Below, in pieces: positions 38,946 through 47,879 of a DNA stretch of 64,000 bases. This DNA is from Kribbella sp. NBC_00382 (lineage in GTDB: Bacteria > Actinomycetota > Actinomycetes > Propionibacteriales > Kribbellaceae): positions 6,014,001 to 6,078,000 of the forward strand of contig NZ_CP107954.1 in assembly GCF_036067295.1 (NCBI RefSeq), written 5' to 3'. Made by a program: the position numbers and the translations under genes. Under the pieces are notes generated by a model. The model ran no database searches, had not been told where the DNA came from, and worked only from the letters and a program-made list of their open reading frames with translations. How positions within the stretch are numbered: the stretch's first letter is position 1; each line of letters opens with the position of its first letter.

Positions 38946-39019
38946 TGCCCTGGGTGGGATTCGAACCCACACTGAACGGGTTTTGAATCCGTGCTCTCTG
39001 CCAGTTGGAGTACCAGGGC
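38946..39019 (-). tRNA. tRNA with anticodon CAA (Leu by codon table), class I shape
   Basis: On the minus strand a full cloverleaf forms: acceptor GCCCTGG/CCAGGGC with discriminator A, D arm CTC/GAG with GG in the loop, anticodon stem ACGG/CCGT around TTCAAAA, 5-nt variable loop, T stem GTGGG/CCCAC with loop TTCGAAT. The anticodon by position is CAA, which reads UUG (Leu). Bacterial tRNA-Leu normally has a long variable arm; here it is only about 5 nt. The last anticodon-stem pair is A-C. No CCA is encoded. HTH-LAGLIDADG genes lie on both sides. Confidence 0.85.
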
Positions 39020-39138
39020 GTGCTCAGAGATCTTAGCCCATGCCCGGGCTGAGGTTCACGCAGGTACGGCCGTAGATGTCCCTCAATGTCGGTGCGGATC
39101 TAGCAGGAAATGTCGGTGGTCGTTGGAAGCCTGGTGGC

Positions 39139-39921
39139 ATGCCTCACTTCAGGTCGCAGGAGATGGTGGACTCCGCGTTGCGGATGTCGGACAACGGGGT
39201 CAGCGATCGGGCCAACGCCGAGATTCATGGCGTTGCGGTGAAGACGATCAAGAGGTGGCGGCGGCAGTACCAAGAGCTCGGACTGCCTCGGGGGACGAGC
39301 TTTCGGCCGACGCCGTGTCCGCGGTGTGATGGTGCTGAGCTCGACGAGGCGGCCTACGCGTTGTTGTTGGGCTGGTATCTCGGGGACGGGCACATCGTGG
39401 CGGCGAGGCGTGGCGTCTACACCCTGCAGATCGCGAACGATCAGAAGTACATGGCGCTCAGCGAGGAAGTCGCGGCGACGATGCGGTTGGTGAAGCCGAC
39501 GGCGAGTCCTTGCTTGCGGGGCGGCTCGACGGCGACCCGGATCGAGGTGCGGTGGAAGCATTGGCCTTGTTTGTTTCCTCAGCATGGGGTGGGGCGGAAG
39601 CATCTGCGGAAGATCGAGCTGGTGGGGTGGCAGCGGGAGATCGTTGCCAAGTACCCCGAAATGTTGCTCAGGGGTTTGTTTCATTCGGACGGGTGCCGGA
39701 TCGTGAACTGGGCGACCCGGCCGCTCGCGGGTGGGGAGATCAAGCGGTACGAGTACGGCCGGTACATGTTCTCCAACGAGTCGGAGGACATCATCGGCAT
39801 CCTGACCGACGCGCTTGATCTGCTCGCGATTCCGTGGCGATTGCCGCGGCGGAACATGGTCGCCGTCAGCCGGAAGGAAGGTGTTGAGGCGCTTGATCGG
39901 TTCGTCGGGGGGAAGAGGTGA
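39139..39921 (+). CDS. HTH plus LAGLIDADG homing-endonuclease-like protein 2
   Basis: A 260-residue protein from ATG 39139 (MPHFRSQEMVDSALRM); ATG 39076 would add 21 residues without similarity. Residues 12-45 form a helix-turn-helix (VSDRANAEIHGVAVKTIKRW). CPRC is at 60-63. LAGLIDADG-like motifs are LLLGWYLGDG (75-84) and MLLRGLFHSDG (175-185). The block KHWPCLFPQHGVGRKHLRKI (about 140-159) and the C-terminal ALDLLAIPWRLPRRN match the paralogue at 38092-38841. Both acidic residues expected for catalysis (D in each GDG/SDG motif) are present. A nuclease target near the tRNA is possible but unproven. Confidence 0.72.
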   Translation: MPHFRSQEMVDSALRMSDNGVSDRANAEIHGVAVKTIKRWRRQYQELGLPRGTSFRPTPCPRCDGAELDEAAYALLLGWYLGDGHIVAARRGVYTLQIANDQKYMALSEEVAATMRLVKPTASPCLRGGSTATRIEVRWKHWPCLFPQHGVGRKHLRKIELVGWQREIVAKYPEMLLRGLFHSDGCRIVNWATRPLAGGEIKRYEYGRYMFSNESEDIIGILTDALDLLAIPWRLPRRNMVAVSRKEGVEALDRFVGGKR

Positions 39922-39932
39922 GGGGGGATCGA

Positions 39933-39938
39933 TAGGGT
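39933..39938 (+). promoter_or_regulatory. -10 box TAGGGT before the ANTAR regulator
   Basis: TAGGGT ends 7 nt before GTG 39946. It overlaps the alternative GTG at 39937, which favours the later start and a leaderless mRNA. Confidence 0.5.
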
Positions 39939-39945
39939 GGACCTT

Positions 39946-40527
39946 GTGAATGCTAAGCGGGTGGTGATTGCGGAGGATGAGGCGCTGATCCGGATGGATC
40001 TGGCGGAGATGCTCGAGGAGGAGGGGTACGACGTTGTCGGGCAGGCGGGGGATGGTGAGGAGGCCATCCGGCTGGCGACGGAGCATCGGCCTGATCTGGT
40101 GATCCTGGACGTCAAGATGCCGAAGCTGGACGGGCTGAGTGCGGCGGAGAAGATCGCGGGGGAGCGGATCGCTCCGGTGCTGATGCTGACCGCGTTCTCG
40201 CAGCGGGAGCTGGTCGAGCGGGCCCGGGACGCCGGGGCGATGGCGTACCTGGTGAAGCCGTTCTCCAAGGCGGATCTGCTGCCGGCTATCGAGATCGCCG
40301 CCTCCCGGTACGTCGAACTGGCCGAGCTGGAGCGTGAGGTGGCAGACCTCGCCGAGCGGCTCGAGACCCGCAAGCTGGTCGACCGGGCCAAGTCGGTGCT
40401 GCAGACCAAGTTCGGGCTGACCGAGCCGGACTCGTTCCGGTGGATCCAGAAAACCGCCATGGACAAAAGAGTTTCCATGCGTCAGGTCGCCGAGTTGGTT
40501 GTTGACGAGGCGGGTAGTGACGACTGA
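39946..40527 (+). CDS. pdtaR: ANTAR-domain response regulator (PdtaR-like)
   Basis: A 193-residue two-component regulator starting MNAKRVVIAEDEALIRMDL. The receiver domain (1-118) has the acidic pocket EDE, the phosphoacceptor Asp in LVILDVKMP (about 53), Thr in MLTAFS and Lys in LVKPFS. The C-terminal ANTAR domain (about 125-185) binds RNA and acts as an antiterminator (ELEREVADLAERLETRKLVDRAK, then SFRWIQKTAMDKRVSMRQVAE). The partner kinase is not in the window. GTG 39946 is preferred because of the -10 box 7 nt upstream. It lies upstream of the liv genes but a 204-bp gap separates them. Confidence 0.9.
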   Translation: MNAKRVVIAEDEALIRMDLAEMLEEEGYDVVGQAGDGEEAIRLATEHRPDLVILDVKMPKLDGLSAAEKIAGERIAPVLMLTAFSQRELVERARDAGAMAYLVKPFSKADLLPAIEIAASRYVELAELEREVADLAERLETRKLVDRAKSVLQTKFGLTEPDSFRWIQKTAMDKRVSMRQVAELVVDEAGSDD

Positions 40528-40731
40528 GTCACTCTCTGCTCACTGTAAAGCGGCGCTGGGACGGCATTAACAGTCGTCACTGACGCCCATGCTGCTTACA
40601 GCGGTAACGACCTCACAACACACGCTCCGTGACGTTCGCTTGTGATGCTGCTCGCGGTCTAACCTGCGGGTGCTCGCGGCATTCGCGGGAGTCCGGGGGT
40701 TTGCTCGGACTATCCAGACATGGGAGGAACA

Positions 40732-41961
40732 GTGCAGCAGCGTTCCGTAGTACGGGTCGGCGCGACGCTGATCGTTGCGTCGATGGCCCTGACTGCCTGC
40801 GGTTCACGCAGCAAGGACGACAACGCCGGGGGCGGCGATGGCGCGACCAAGACCGCCAAGATCGGCGTGATCGCACCTTTGTCAGGCGACCTGTCGGCGC
40901 TGGGTCTGGGTATCCAGCACTCGGTCGAGCTGGCTATCAAGCAGGCCAACGACACCAACGCGATCCCGGGCTGGAAGCTCGAGGTCGACGCGAAGGACGA
41001 CGAGGCCAAGCCGGACCCGGGTAAGAACGCCGCCACCTCGCTGGCCGGCGACAAGGACGTCATCGGCGTCGTCGGAACGCTGAACACCAGCGTCAGCCAG
41101 CAGGTCCAGCCGGTCCTGTCGACCGCCAAGATCGTTCAGGTCTCGCCGGCCAACACCGGTCCCGGCCTGACCCAGGGCGTCGACTGGCAGAAGGACCCGA
41201 AGCGTCCGTACGCGTCGTACTTCCGTACCTGCACCACCGACGCGGTCCAGGGCCCGTTCGCGGCCCGCTACCTGTACGAGACGGCCAAGATCACCAAGGT
41301 CGCCACGGTGCACGACAAGAAGGCGTACGGCCAGGGTCTGGTCGGCACCTTCACCGAGGAGTTCAAGAAGCTGGGCGGTACGGTCGTCGAGGCCGAGACC
41401 ATCAACCCGGACGACTCGAACTACCAGGCCGTCGTGACCGCGATCAAGCCGAGCGCGCCGCAGGCCATCTACTACGGTGGCGAGTACCCGGCCGCCGGGC
41501 CGCTGTCGCAGCAGATGAAGGCCGCCGGCCTGAACGTCCCGCTGATGGGCGGCGACGGCATCTACGACCCGAAGTACATCACCCTGGCGGGCAAGACCTC
41601 CACGGGTGACCTGGCCACCTCGGTCGGCGCGCCGGTCGACGCGCTGGCGTCGGCGAAGAAGTTCGTCACCGACTACGCCGCCGAGAAGTACCCGGAGCCG
41701 TACGCGGCCTACGGCGGTTACTCCTACGACGCGGCCAACGCGATCATCAACGCGCTGAAGGTCTCGCTGAAGGACGCCAAGGACGTCGAGTCCGCGCGTC
41801 AGGCCACCATCGACGCGATGAGCAAGGTCAGCTTCGACGGCGTCACCGGAAAGGTCGCCTTCGACCAGTACGGCGACACCACCTCCAAGGTCCTGACCGT
41901 CTACAAGGTGGATGCCGGCAAGTGGGCCACCGTGGAGACCAAGGACTTCGAGACCAAGTAG
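40732..41961 (+). CDS. livK: branched-chain amino-acid ABC transporter, substrate-binding lipoprotein
   Basis: A 409-residue lipoprotein. GTG 40732 is used because GGGAGGA stands 3 bases before it; ATG 40720 precedes that site. The signal ends in lipobox LTAC-G, so the protein is anchored outside the membrane. The body is a periplasmic-binding-protein type I fold (KIGVIAPLSGDLSALGLGI, YYGGEYPAAGPLSQQMKAAG, YDAANAIINAL), which binds Leu/Ile/Val or related amino acids. It is the first gene of livKHMGF. The 204 bp upstream (40528-40731) probably hold the promoter; I see no certain operator. Confidence 0.92.
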   Translation: MQQRSVVRVGATLIVASMALTACGSRSKDDNAGGGDGATKTAKIGVIAPLSGDLSALGLGIQHSVELAIKQANDTNAIPGWKLEVDAKDDEAKPDPGKNAATSLAGDKDVIGVVGTLNTSVSQQVQPVLSTAKIVQVSPANTGPGLTQGVDWQKDPKRPYASYFRTCTTDAVQGPFAARYLYETAKITKVATVHDKKAYGQGLVGTFTEEFKKLGGTVVEAETINPDDSNYQAVVTAIKPSAPQAIYYGGEYPAAGPLSQQMKAAGLNVPLMGGDGIYDPKYITLAGKTSTGDLATSVGAPVDALASAKKFVTDYAAEKYPEPYAAYGGYSYDAANAIINALKVSLKDAKDVESARQATIDAMSKVSFDGVTGKVAFDQYGDTTSKVLTVYKVDAGKWATVETKDFETK

Positions 41962-41974
41962 TCGACCCATGACC

Positions 41975-42008
41975 CGGGGGTGGGACGCACCACGTCGTCC
42001 CACCCCCG
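41975..42008 (+). terminator. intercistronic hairpin livK-livH
   Basis: A 13-bp perfect stem (41975-41987 with 41996-42008) with an 8-nt loop lies 14 bp after livK. Such hairpins after binding-protein genes usually protect the upstream mRNA and reduce downstream expression. Confidence 0.7.
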
Positions 42009-42045
42009 TGGCATGCCGCAAACTCAAGCCAGTTGGGAGGTCGAC

Positions 42046-42978
42046 GTGGACCTGTTCTTTCAGCAGCTCGTGAACGGGCTGACCCTTGGATCGCTGTACG
42101 CCCTGATCGCGGTCGGGTACACCGTCGTCTACGGCATCGTTCAGCTCATCAACTTCGCCCACGGCGAGGTCTTCATGATCGGTGCGTTCGGCGCACTGAC
42201 CACGTACCTGTTGTTCTTCGATGGTCAGACCGGCGTCTGGATCCTGCCGATCATGATCATCGGCGCCATGATCGCCTCGGTCGGCACCGCGGTGCTGATG
42301 GAGCGGATCGCGTACCGTCCCCTGCGGAACGCGCCCCGCCTCGCACCACTGATCACGGCGATCGGCATCTCGGTCTTCCTGCAGGAGTTCATCCGGCTCT
42401 TCTACGAGAAGATCCCGGACTTCCCGAGCGCCAAGCAGCGGATCCCGTTCCCGCAGCTCGACGTCGTCAGCGGCACGGCCGTCGAGGTCGGCAGCGTGAC
42501 GATCCAGCGGTCGGCGATCTTCACTGTCGCCGCGCTGATCATCTGTTCGGCACTGCTCTGGTACTTCATCACGCGGACCCGTCTGGGCCGTGGCATGCAG
42601 GCCGTCTCGCAGGACCCGGACACCGCCCGGCTGATGGGTATCAACGTCGACCGGATCATCGTCGTGGCGTTCGCGCTCGGCGCTGTGCTGGCCGCCGTCG
42701 CCGGTGTGTCCCAAGGCCTGCAGAACAACAACATCGACTTCCGGATGGGCTTCCTGGCCGGTCTGAAGGCGTTCACCGCCGCGGTGCTGGGCGGTATCGG
42801 CAACATCCAGGGTGCTGTGGTCGGTGGTCTGGTGCTCGGCGTCGTCGAGGCGATGGCGACCCAGTTCGGCCTCGGCGGTAGTACCTGGAAGGACGTCTGG
42901 GCGTTCGTGATCCTGATCCTGGTGCTGGTCTTCCGGCCGCAGGGCCTGCTCGGAGCGAGGGTGGTGGATCGCGCATGA
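42046..42978 (+). CDS. livH: branched-chain amino-acid ABC permease LivH
   Basis: A 310-residue membrane subunit with eight or so helices. GTG 42046 is used because GGGAGG (42035-42040) is 5 bases upstream. LivH features are QLVNGLTLGSLYALIAVGYT at the start, NFAHGEVFMIGAF, RTRLGRGMQAVSQDPDTARLMGI and GGIGNIQGAVVGGLVLGV. The stop overlaps livM by 4 bp. Confidence 0.93.
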   Translation: MDLFFQQLVNGLTLGSLYALIAVGYTVVYGIVQLINFAHGEVFMIGAFGALTTYLLFFDGQTGVWILPIMIIGAMIASVGTAVLMERIAYRPLRNAPRLAPLITAIGISVFLQEFIRLFYEKIPDFPSAKQRIPFPQLDVVSGTAVEVGSVTIQRSAIFTVAALIICSALLWYFITRTRLGRGMQAVSQDPDTARLMGINVDRIIVVAFALGAVLAAVAGVSQGLQNNNIDFRMGFLAGLKAFTAAVLGGIGNIQGAVVGGLVLGVVEAMATQFGLGGSTWKDVWAFVILILVLVFRPQGLLGARVVDRA

Positions 42979-44669
42979 GAATTCCCAACCTGCCCGAGAG
43001 CTTCACGACCAAGCACGCCGCCAAGGGCTGGCCGCTCGGCCTGGCCGGGGTGGCGCTGCTGATCATCGGCTCCTTCCTGTCCTGGAGCTACGACGACCAG
43101 ATCCTCGGCGACCTGTCGCTGAACCTGTACCCCGGCGGCCTGCAGATCCTGGCCATCATCGGTGCGGTCCTCGGCCTGTTGCTGCTGCTCACCGCCAAGG
43201 GACCGCTCGAGTCCCGGATCGGGCCCTGGCTCGACGCGGCGCTCGGACTGCGGGCCCTCGGTCTGTGGATGCTGATCTACATGGTGCTGGTACTCGTTGC
43301 CATCACCACCGATTCCGACGGCCTGATCAACGTCAACCCGGGTGGCTGGGTGTCCTTCGTGGGCGCGCTGCTGCTGTTCCTGGGGGCGCGAGTCGTTCCG
43401 TTGCGCGAGCACCGTGACCTGGCCGCGGCGCGGGCGCCGGGCTGGGCCGAGGTACTCGCGATCGCCGTCGTGATGGCGGGTGTCCTGTTCGGCGCGGCCT
43501 ACGCGCTGGGCCGCGAGGACGCCTGGTCGTTCGTGCTGTTCCTGGTCTTCGCCGCCGGCATCATCGCGATGATGGTGCGGACCGGCATCCTGACCTGGTT
43601 CGGTCACGTCGCCCAGCGGCAGAAGAAGGTCCTCACGCTGTCGGCGTTCCTGGTCGCGTTCCTGTTCCCGTTCACACAGAACGGGTCGGACGCGAACATG
43701 TCGATCGCCACCCAGGTCCTGGTCTTCGCCGCGACGGCGATGGGCCTGAACATCGTGGTCGGCCTGGCCGGCCTGCTCGACCTCGGGTACATCGCGTTCC
43801 TCGGCTCCGGCGCCTACGTCGCGGCCACGATGTCGCAGTCGGCGTTCGCCACCATCGGCTGGAAGCCGCCGTTCCTGGTGGTCGTCCTGCTCGGTGCGAG
43901 CGTCGCGGCGATCCTGGGCCTGATCATCGGTTCGCCGACGCTGCGGGTCTCCGGTGACTACCTGGCGATCGTGACGCTGGGCTTCGGTGAGATCTTCCGG
44001 TTCTCGATGTTCAACCTGGACGGCAACAACGGCCCGAACCTGACCAACGGCCCGAACGGTGTCCCCGGCATCCCGGACCTGGAGATCGGCAGCTTCAACT
44101 TCGGTGCCACGCACACCATCGCCGGGATCGATCTGGGCAGGTTCTCGAACTACTACTTCCTGCTGCTGATCCTGATCGGCGGTGTCATCCTGGTCTTCTC
44201 CCGGCTGAACGACAGCCGGATCGGCCGCGGCTGGGTCGCCATCCGCGAGGACGAGAAGGCCGCCGAGGCGATGGGTGTCAACGTCTTCGGCCTGAAGCTG
44301 CTGGCGTTCTCCGTCGGCGCTTTCCTGGCCGGCCTGGCCGGCACCATCAAGGCGCACCAGGACGGTGCGGTCAGCCCGGACCAGTACGTCTTCCTCGAGT
44401 CGGCGTTCCTGCTCGCGGCGATCGTGCTGGGCGGTATGGGTACCATCGCCGGTGTGTTGCTAGGAGCAACGATTCTGAAGCTGCTGCCGGAGAAGCTGCG
44501 GTTCTTCTCGGAGTACCGGCTGCTGTTGTTCGGTCTGCTGCTGGTGCTGATGATGCGGTTCCGTCCTGAGGGGCTGGTCGCCAGTAGACGGCGGCAGCTG
44601 GAGTTCCACGAAGAGGACGAGGAACTCGCGGTGGCGATCGAGCACGAACTGGTCGAGGAGGCGAAATGA
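42975..44669 (+). CDS. livM: branched-chain amino-acid ABC permease LivM, N-terminally extended
   Basis: A 564-residue permease. The C-terminal 330 residues are a normal LivM (NIVVGLAGLLDLGYIAFLG, GSPTLRVSGDYLAIVTLGFGEI, NDSRIGRGWVAIREDEKAAEAMGV, GGMGTIAGVLLGA). About 200 extra residues at the N-terminus contain five or more membrane helices not seen in the short form of the family. The C-terminus has an acidic tail (EEDEELAVAIEHELVEEA). It overlaps livG by 4 bp. Confidence 0.92.
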   Translation: MRIPNLPESFTTKHAAKGWPLGLAGVALLIIGSFLSWSYDDQILGDLSLNLYPGGLQILAIIGAVLGLLLLLTAKGPLESRIGPWLDAALGLRALGLWMLIYMVLVLVAITTDSDGLINVNPGGWVSFVGALLLFLGARVVPLREHRDLAAARAPGWAEVLAIAVVMAGVLFGAAYALGREDAWSFVLFLVFAAGIIAMMVRTGILTWFGHVAQRQKKVLTLSAFLVAFLFPFTQNGSDANMSIATQVLVFAATAMGLNIVVGLAGLLDLGYIAFLGSGAYVAATMSQSAFATIGWKPPFLVVVLLGASVAAILGLIIGSPTLRVSGDYLAIVTLGFGEIFRFSMFNLDGNNGPNLTNGPNGVPGIPDLEIGSFNFGATHTIAGIDLGRFSNYYFLLLILIGGVILVFSRLNDSRIGRGWVAIREDEKAAEAMGVNVFGLKLLAFSVGAFLAGLAGTIKAHQDGAVSPDQYVFLESAFLLAAIVLGGMGTIAGVLLGATILKLLPEKLRFFSEYRLLLFGLLLVLMMRFRPEGLVASRRRQLEFHEEDEELAVAIEHELVEEAK

Positions 44670-45543
44670 CCGTCACGGAGGAAGTGAGCAGCGCCGTACC
44701 CGCCAGTCCGCAGGTAATCCTGGAGGCCTCCGGGGTGACCATGCGGTTCGGCGGTCTGCTGGCGGTCAACGACGTCAACCTGACCGTCCGCGAGGGCGAG
44801 ATCGTCGGTCTGATCGGCCCGAACGGGGCCGGCAAGACGACCTTCTTCAACTGCCTGACCGGTCTGTACAAGCCGACCGGCGGCCAGGTCCGGTTCGCGG
44901 GTAAGCCGTTGCAGCCCAAGCCGACGGCGGTCGTCAAGGCCGGGATGGCCCGGACGTTCCAGAACATCCGGCTGTTCGCGAACATGACCGCGCTGGAGAA
45001 CGTGATGGTCGGGCGCTACTGCCGGACCAGCGCGGGCGCGCTCACCGCGGTCCTGCGCGGGCCGAAGTTCCGGCGCGAGGAGCGGGCCACCCGGGCCCGC
45101 GCGCAGGAGCTGCTCGACTTCGTCGGGCTCGGCAAGTCGGCCGAGCACCTGGCCCGCAACATGCCGTACGGCGACCAGCGGCGGCTCGAGATCGCCCGCG
45201 CGCTGGCCACCGACCCGAAGCTCATCCTGCTGGACGAGCCGACGGCCGGTATGAACCCGCAGGAGACCCGGCAGGCCAGTGACCTGATCTTCAAGATCCG
45301 GGACTCGGGCCTGTCCGTCGTGGTGATCGAGCACGACATGCGCTTCATCTTCAACCTGTGCGACCGGGTGCTGTGTCTGGTCCGCGGCGAGGCGCTGGTC
45401 GAGGGCACCCCGGGTGAGGTCCAGTCCGACCCGCGGGTGATCGAGGCGTACATCGGCACCGGCGAGGACGACGACGAGGACGAGGTGGACACCACCGCGG
45501 CCCACGTCCAGGACAGCACTGTGGCCGACGAGGAGGGCAAAGC

Positions 45544-45547
<4 letters not shown>
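44666..45547 (+). CDS. livG: branched-chain amino-acid ABC transporter ATPase LivG
   Basis: A 293-residue ATPase with Walker A GPNGAGKTT, Q-loop FQNIRLFANMT, Walker B LILLDEPTAGMNP and H-loop IEHDM. The signature region reads MPYGDQRRLEIARAL, the usual LivG variant of LSGGQ. A 30-residue acidic tail follows the domain. It overlaps livF by 4 bp. Confidence 0.93.
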
Positions 45548-46260
<713 letters not shown>

Positions 46261-46275
46261 CACCCGGCAGTACTG

Positions 46276-46352
46276 GTTGCCTTGAACACCCAATGGGGAC
46301 CTTGAACAAGTTAATAACTTGTTCAAGGTCCCCGTTGGGTGTCCGAGGCAAC
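46276..46352. repeat. palindromic element, copy 2 (37-bp stem, AAT loop)
   Basis: Positions 46276-46312 pair with 46316-46352 with one mismatch and two G-T pairs. The inner core GACCTTGAACA/TGTTCAAGGTC is the same as in copy 1 (37966-38029); the outer stem varies with base pairing kept. It lies between the convergent livF and DUF554 genes and probably works as a bidirectional terminator. Confidence 0.87.
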
Positions 46353-46361
46353 AACTGCTGG

Positions 46362-47102
46362 TCAGTTGCGGATGACAACGAGCAGCTGGACCAGCAGCGG
46401 CGCGACGATCAGCGCCGGCAGCAGGTCCGCGACGGCGATCTGCTTGATCTTGAGCAGCCGCAGGGCCACGCCGACCAGCAGCAGCCCGCCAGTGGCGCCC
46501 AGCGCGGTCACGTGGGCCTCGGGAAGGACGTCGCCCAGTACTGCGCCTACGGCCGTCATCAGCCCCTGGATGACCAGTACGACGACCGCGGAGGCCGCGA
46601 CGCCCCAACCCAGCGACGCGGCGAACGCGATCGAGGCGAAGCCGTCGAGTACCGACTTGAGGTACAGCTGATCGGCGCCGCGCCCCAACCCGTCGGACAG
46701 CGCGCCGAGGAAGGTCAACGGGCCGACGCAGAACACCATCGACGCCGAGACGAAGCCCTCGACGAAAGTGCTTTCGCTGTCACCACGGCTGAACCGGTGC
46801 TGCATCCAGGCGCCGAACCCCTCGAGCCGCTGCTCGATCCGCAGCAGCGACCCGGTGATGCCGCCGATCAGCATCGCGCCGAGCACGATCAGTACCGGCG
46901 CACTGTCCCCGACGGCCTTGCTCAAGGCTTCATCGCCGACTGTGAGTGCCGAGCTGATCGCGATCAGCAGCGTGACCAGGCCGAGTGCGTCGGTGACCAA
47001 ATCGCGGGTCCGGTGCTGCAGCCGGTGACCGATCAGGACGCCAAGGACCGAGCCGATGAGCACCGTCGCGACGTTCACGACAGTACCGATTCCGATGAAC
47101 AA
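46362..47102 (-). CDS. DUF554 family membrane protein
   Basis: A 246-residue polytopic protein of the DUF554 (YdfK-like) family. TTG 47102 is chosen: GGGAG lies 7 bases upstream and the family starts MFIGIGTVVNVATVLIGS, exactly as read from here; upstream codons are low-complexity. Helices are seen at about 1-25, 35-60, 75-105, 130-155, 165-190 and 215-240. The function is unknown. It is convergent with livF. Confidence 0.85.
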   Translation of the reverse strand: MFIGIGTVVNVATVLIGSVLGVLIGHRLQHRTRDLVTDALGLVTLLIAISSALTVGDEALSKAVGDSAPVLIVLGAMLIGGITGSLLRIEQRLEGFGAWMQHRFSRGDSESTFVEGFVSASMVFCVGPLTFLGALSDGLGRGADQLYLKSVLDGFASIAFAASLGWGVAASAVVVLVIQGLMTAVGAVLGDVLPEAHVTALGATGGLLLVGVALRLLKIKQIAVADLLPALIVAPLLVQLLVVIRN

Positions 47103-47231
47103 ACCTGGTCTCCCGTTTCGCTTCGCGCCAGCTTTGCAACGGACCTTCGAAGCCCTACTGTTGCGCGGGGGATGAGCGTATCCGCTCATATCTGTTCACC
47201 TCGGGGGTGGATCAGAATCTAGGAGGGCCAC

Positions 47232-47879
47232 GTGGCACCAGCCATCGAGGTGCGCGACGCCCGTCCGGACGACGCCGGTGCTCTGGTGACACTGTGGAGC
47301 GAGATGGCGCTCGGAGCCGGACACCAGGCCCGCTTGCTGGCCGCGCCGTCCGTGGAGTCCGCGCAGGCCTCCGTGGCCAAGCACGCGGACGACCCGTCGG
47401 GCCGGCTGGTGGTCGGTGAGATCGACGGCGAGCTCGGCGGGATGGCGTACCTGCGTCAGACACCGATCAGCCCGCTGCACGACGAGGTCACCGTGACGGT
47501 GGAGTACTTACACGTCAGCGATCATGCCCGCCGGCACGGCCTGGGCAAGGCGCTGATCGCCGAGGCGGCCGCGTGGGCCGAGCACGAGAACTGCCCGCAT
47601 CTGGCTGTCGTCGCTCCGCCGGTCGCGCGCGAGGCGAACAGGTTCCTGGCCCGGTTGGGGCTGGGGCAGGCCGGCGTACTGCGGTTCGCGAGCACGCATA
47701 CCGTGCGGCGCCGCCTCGCGGCCGAGCATGCGCCCAACCTGCTGGCCCTGTTGTCGTCGCGGCGTTCCGTGATGGCCCGCCGTGCGCAACTCGCCCGCTC
47801 ACCGCTGGCCGAGGACCACGGCGACGAACAGTACGACGAGTTCAGGCTCCCGGCGGCGCCTGAATCAGCTGGCACGTGA
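47232..47879 (+). CDS. GNAT family N-acetyltransferase
   Basis: A 215-residue acetyltransferase. GTG 47232 follows AGGAGG at a 5-base spacing. The GNAT core is VEYLHVSDHARRHGLGKALIAEAAAWAEHE (R-x-x-G-x-G loop), then FLARLGLGQAGV. A 60-residue tail rich in Arg and Ala follows. The substrate is unknown. Its last 38 bp overlap the convergent PaaI-type gene. Confidence 0.8.
   Translation: MAPAIEVRDARPDDAGALVTLWSEMALGAGHQARLLAAPSVESAQASVAKHADDPSGRLVVGEIDGELGGMAYLRQTPISPLHDEVTVTVEYLHVSDHARRHGLGKALIAEAAAWAEHENCPHLAVVAPPVAREANRFLARLGLGQAGVLRFASTHTVRRRLAAEHAPNLLALLSSRRSVMARRAQLARSPLAEDHGDEQYDEFRLPAAPESAGT

Noticed and set aside
38842..38970. 5' extension of the first HTH-LAGLIDADG gene
   Set aside because: The longer frame would read through the tRNA gene and its terminator hairpin, and the added residues have no counterpart in the paralogue.
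38946..39019. Selenocysteine or suppressor tRNA reading (anticodon TCA)
   Set aside because: That reading needs a one-base shift that breaks the anticodon stem, and the acceptor and arm lengths do not fit tRNA-Sec.
47103..47189. 5' extension of the DUF554 gene
   Set aside because: The family begins at the TTG at 47102, which has a well-placed ribosome-binding site; upstream residues are polar and unlike the family.
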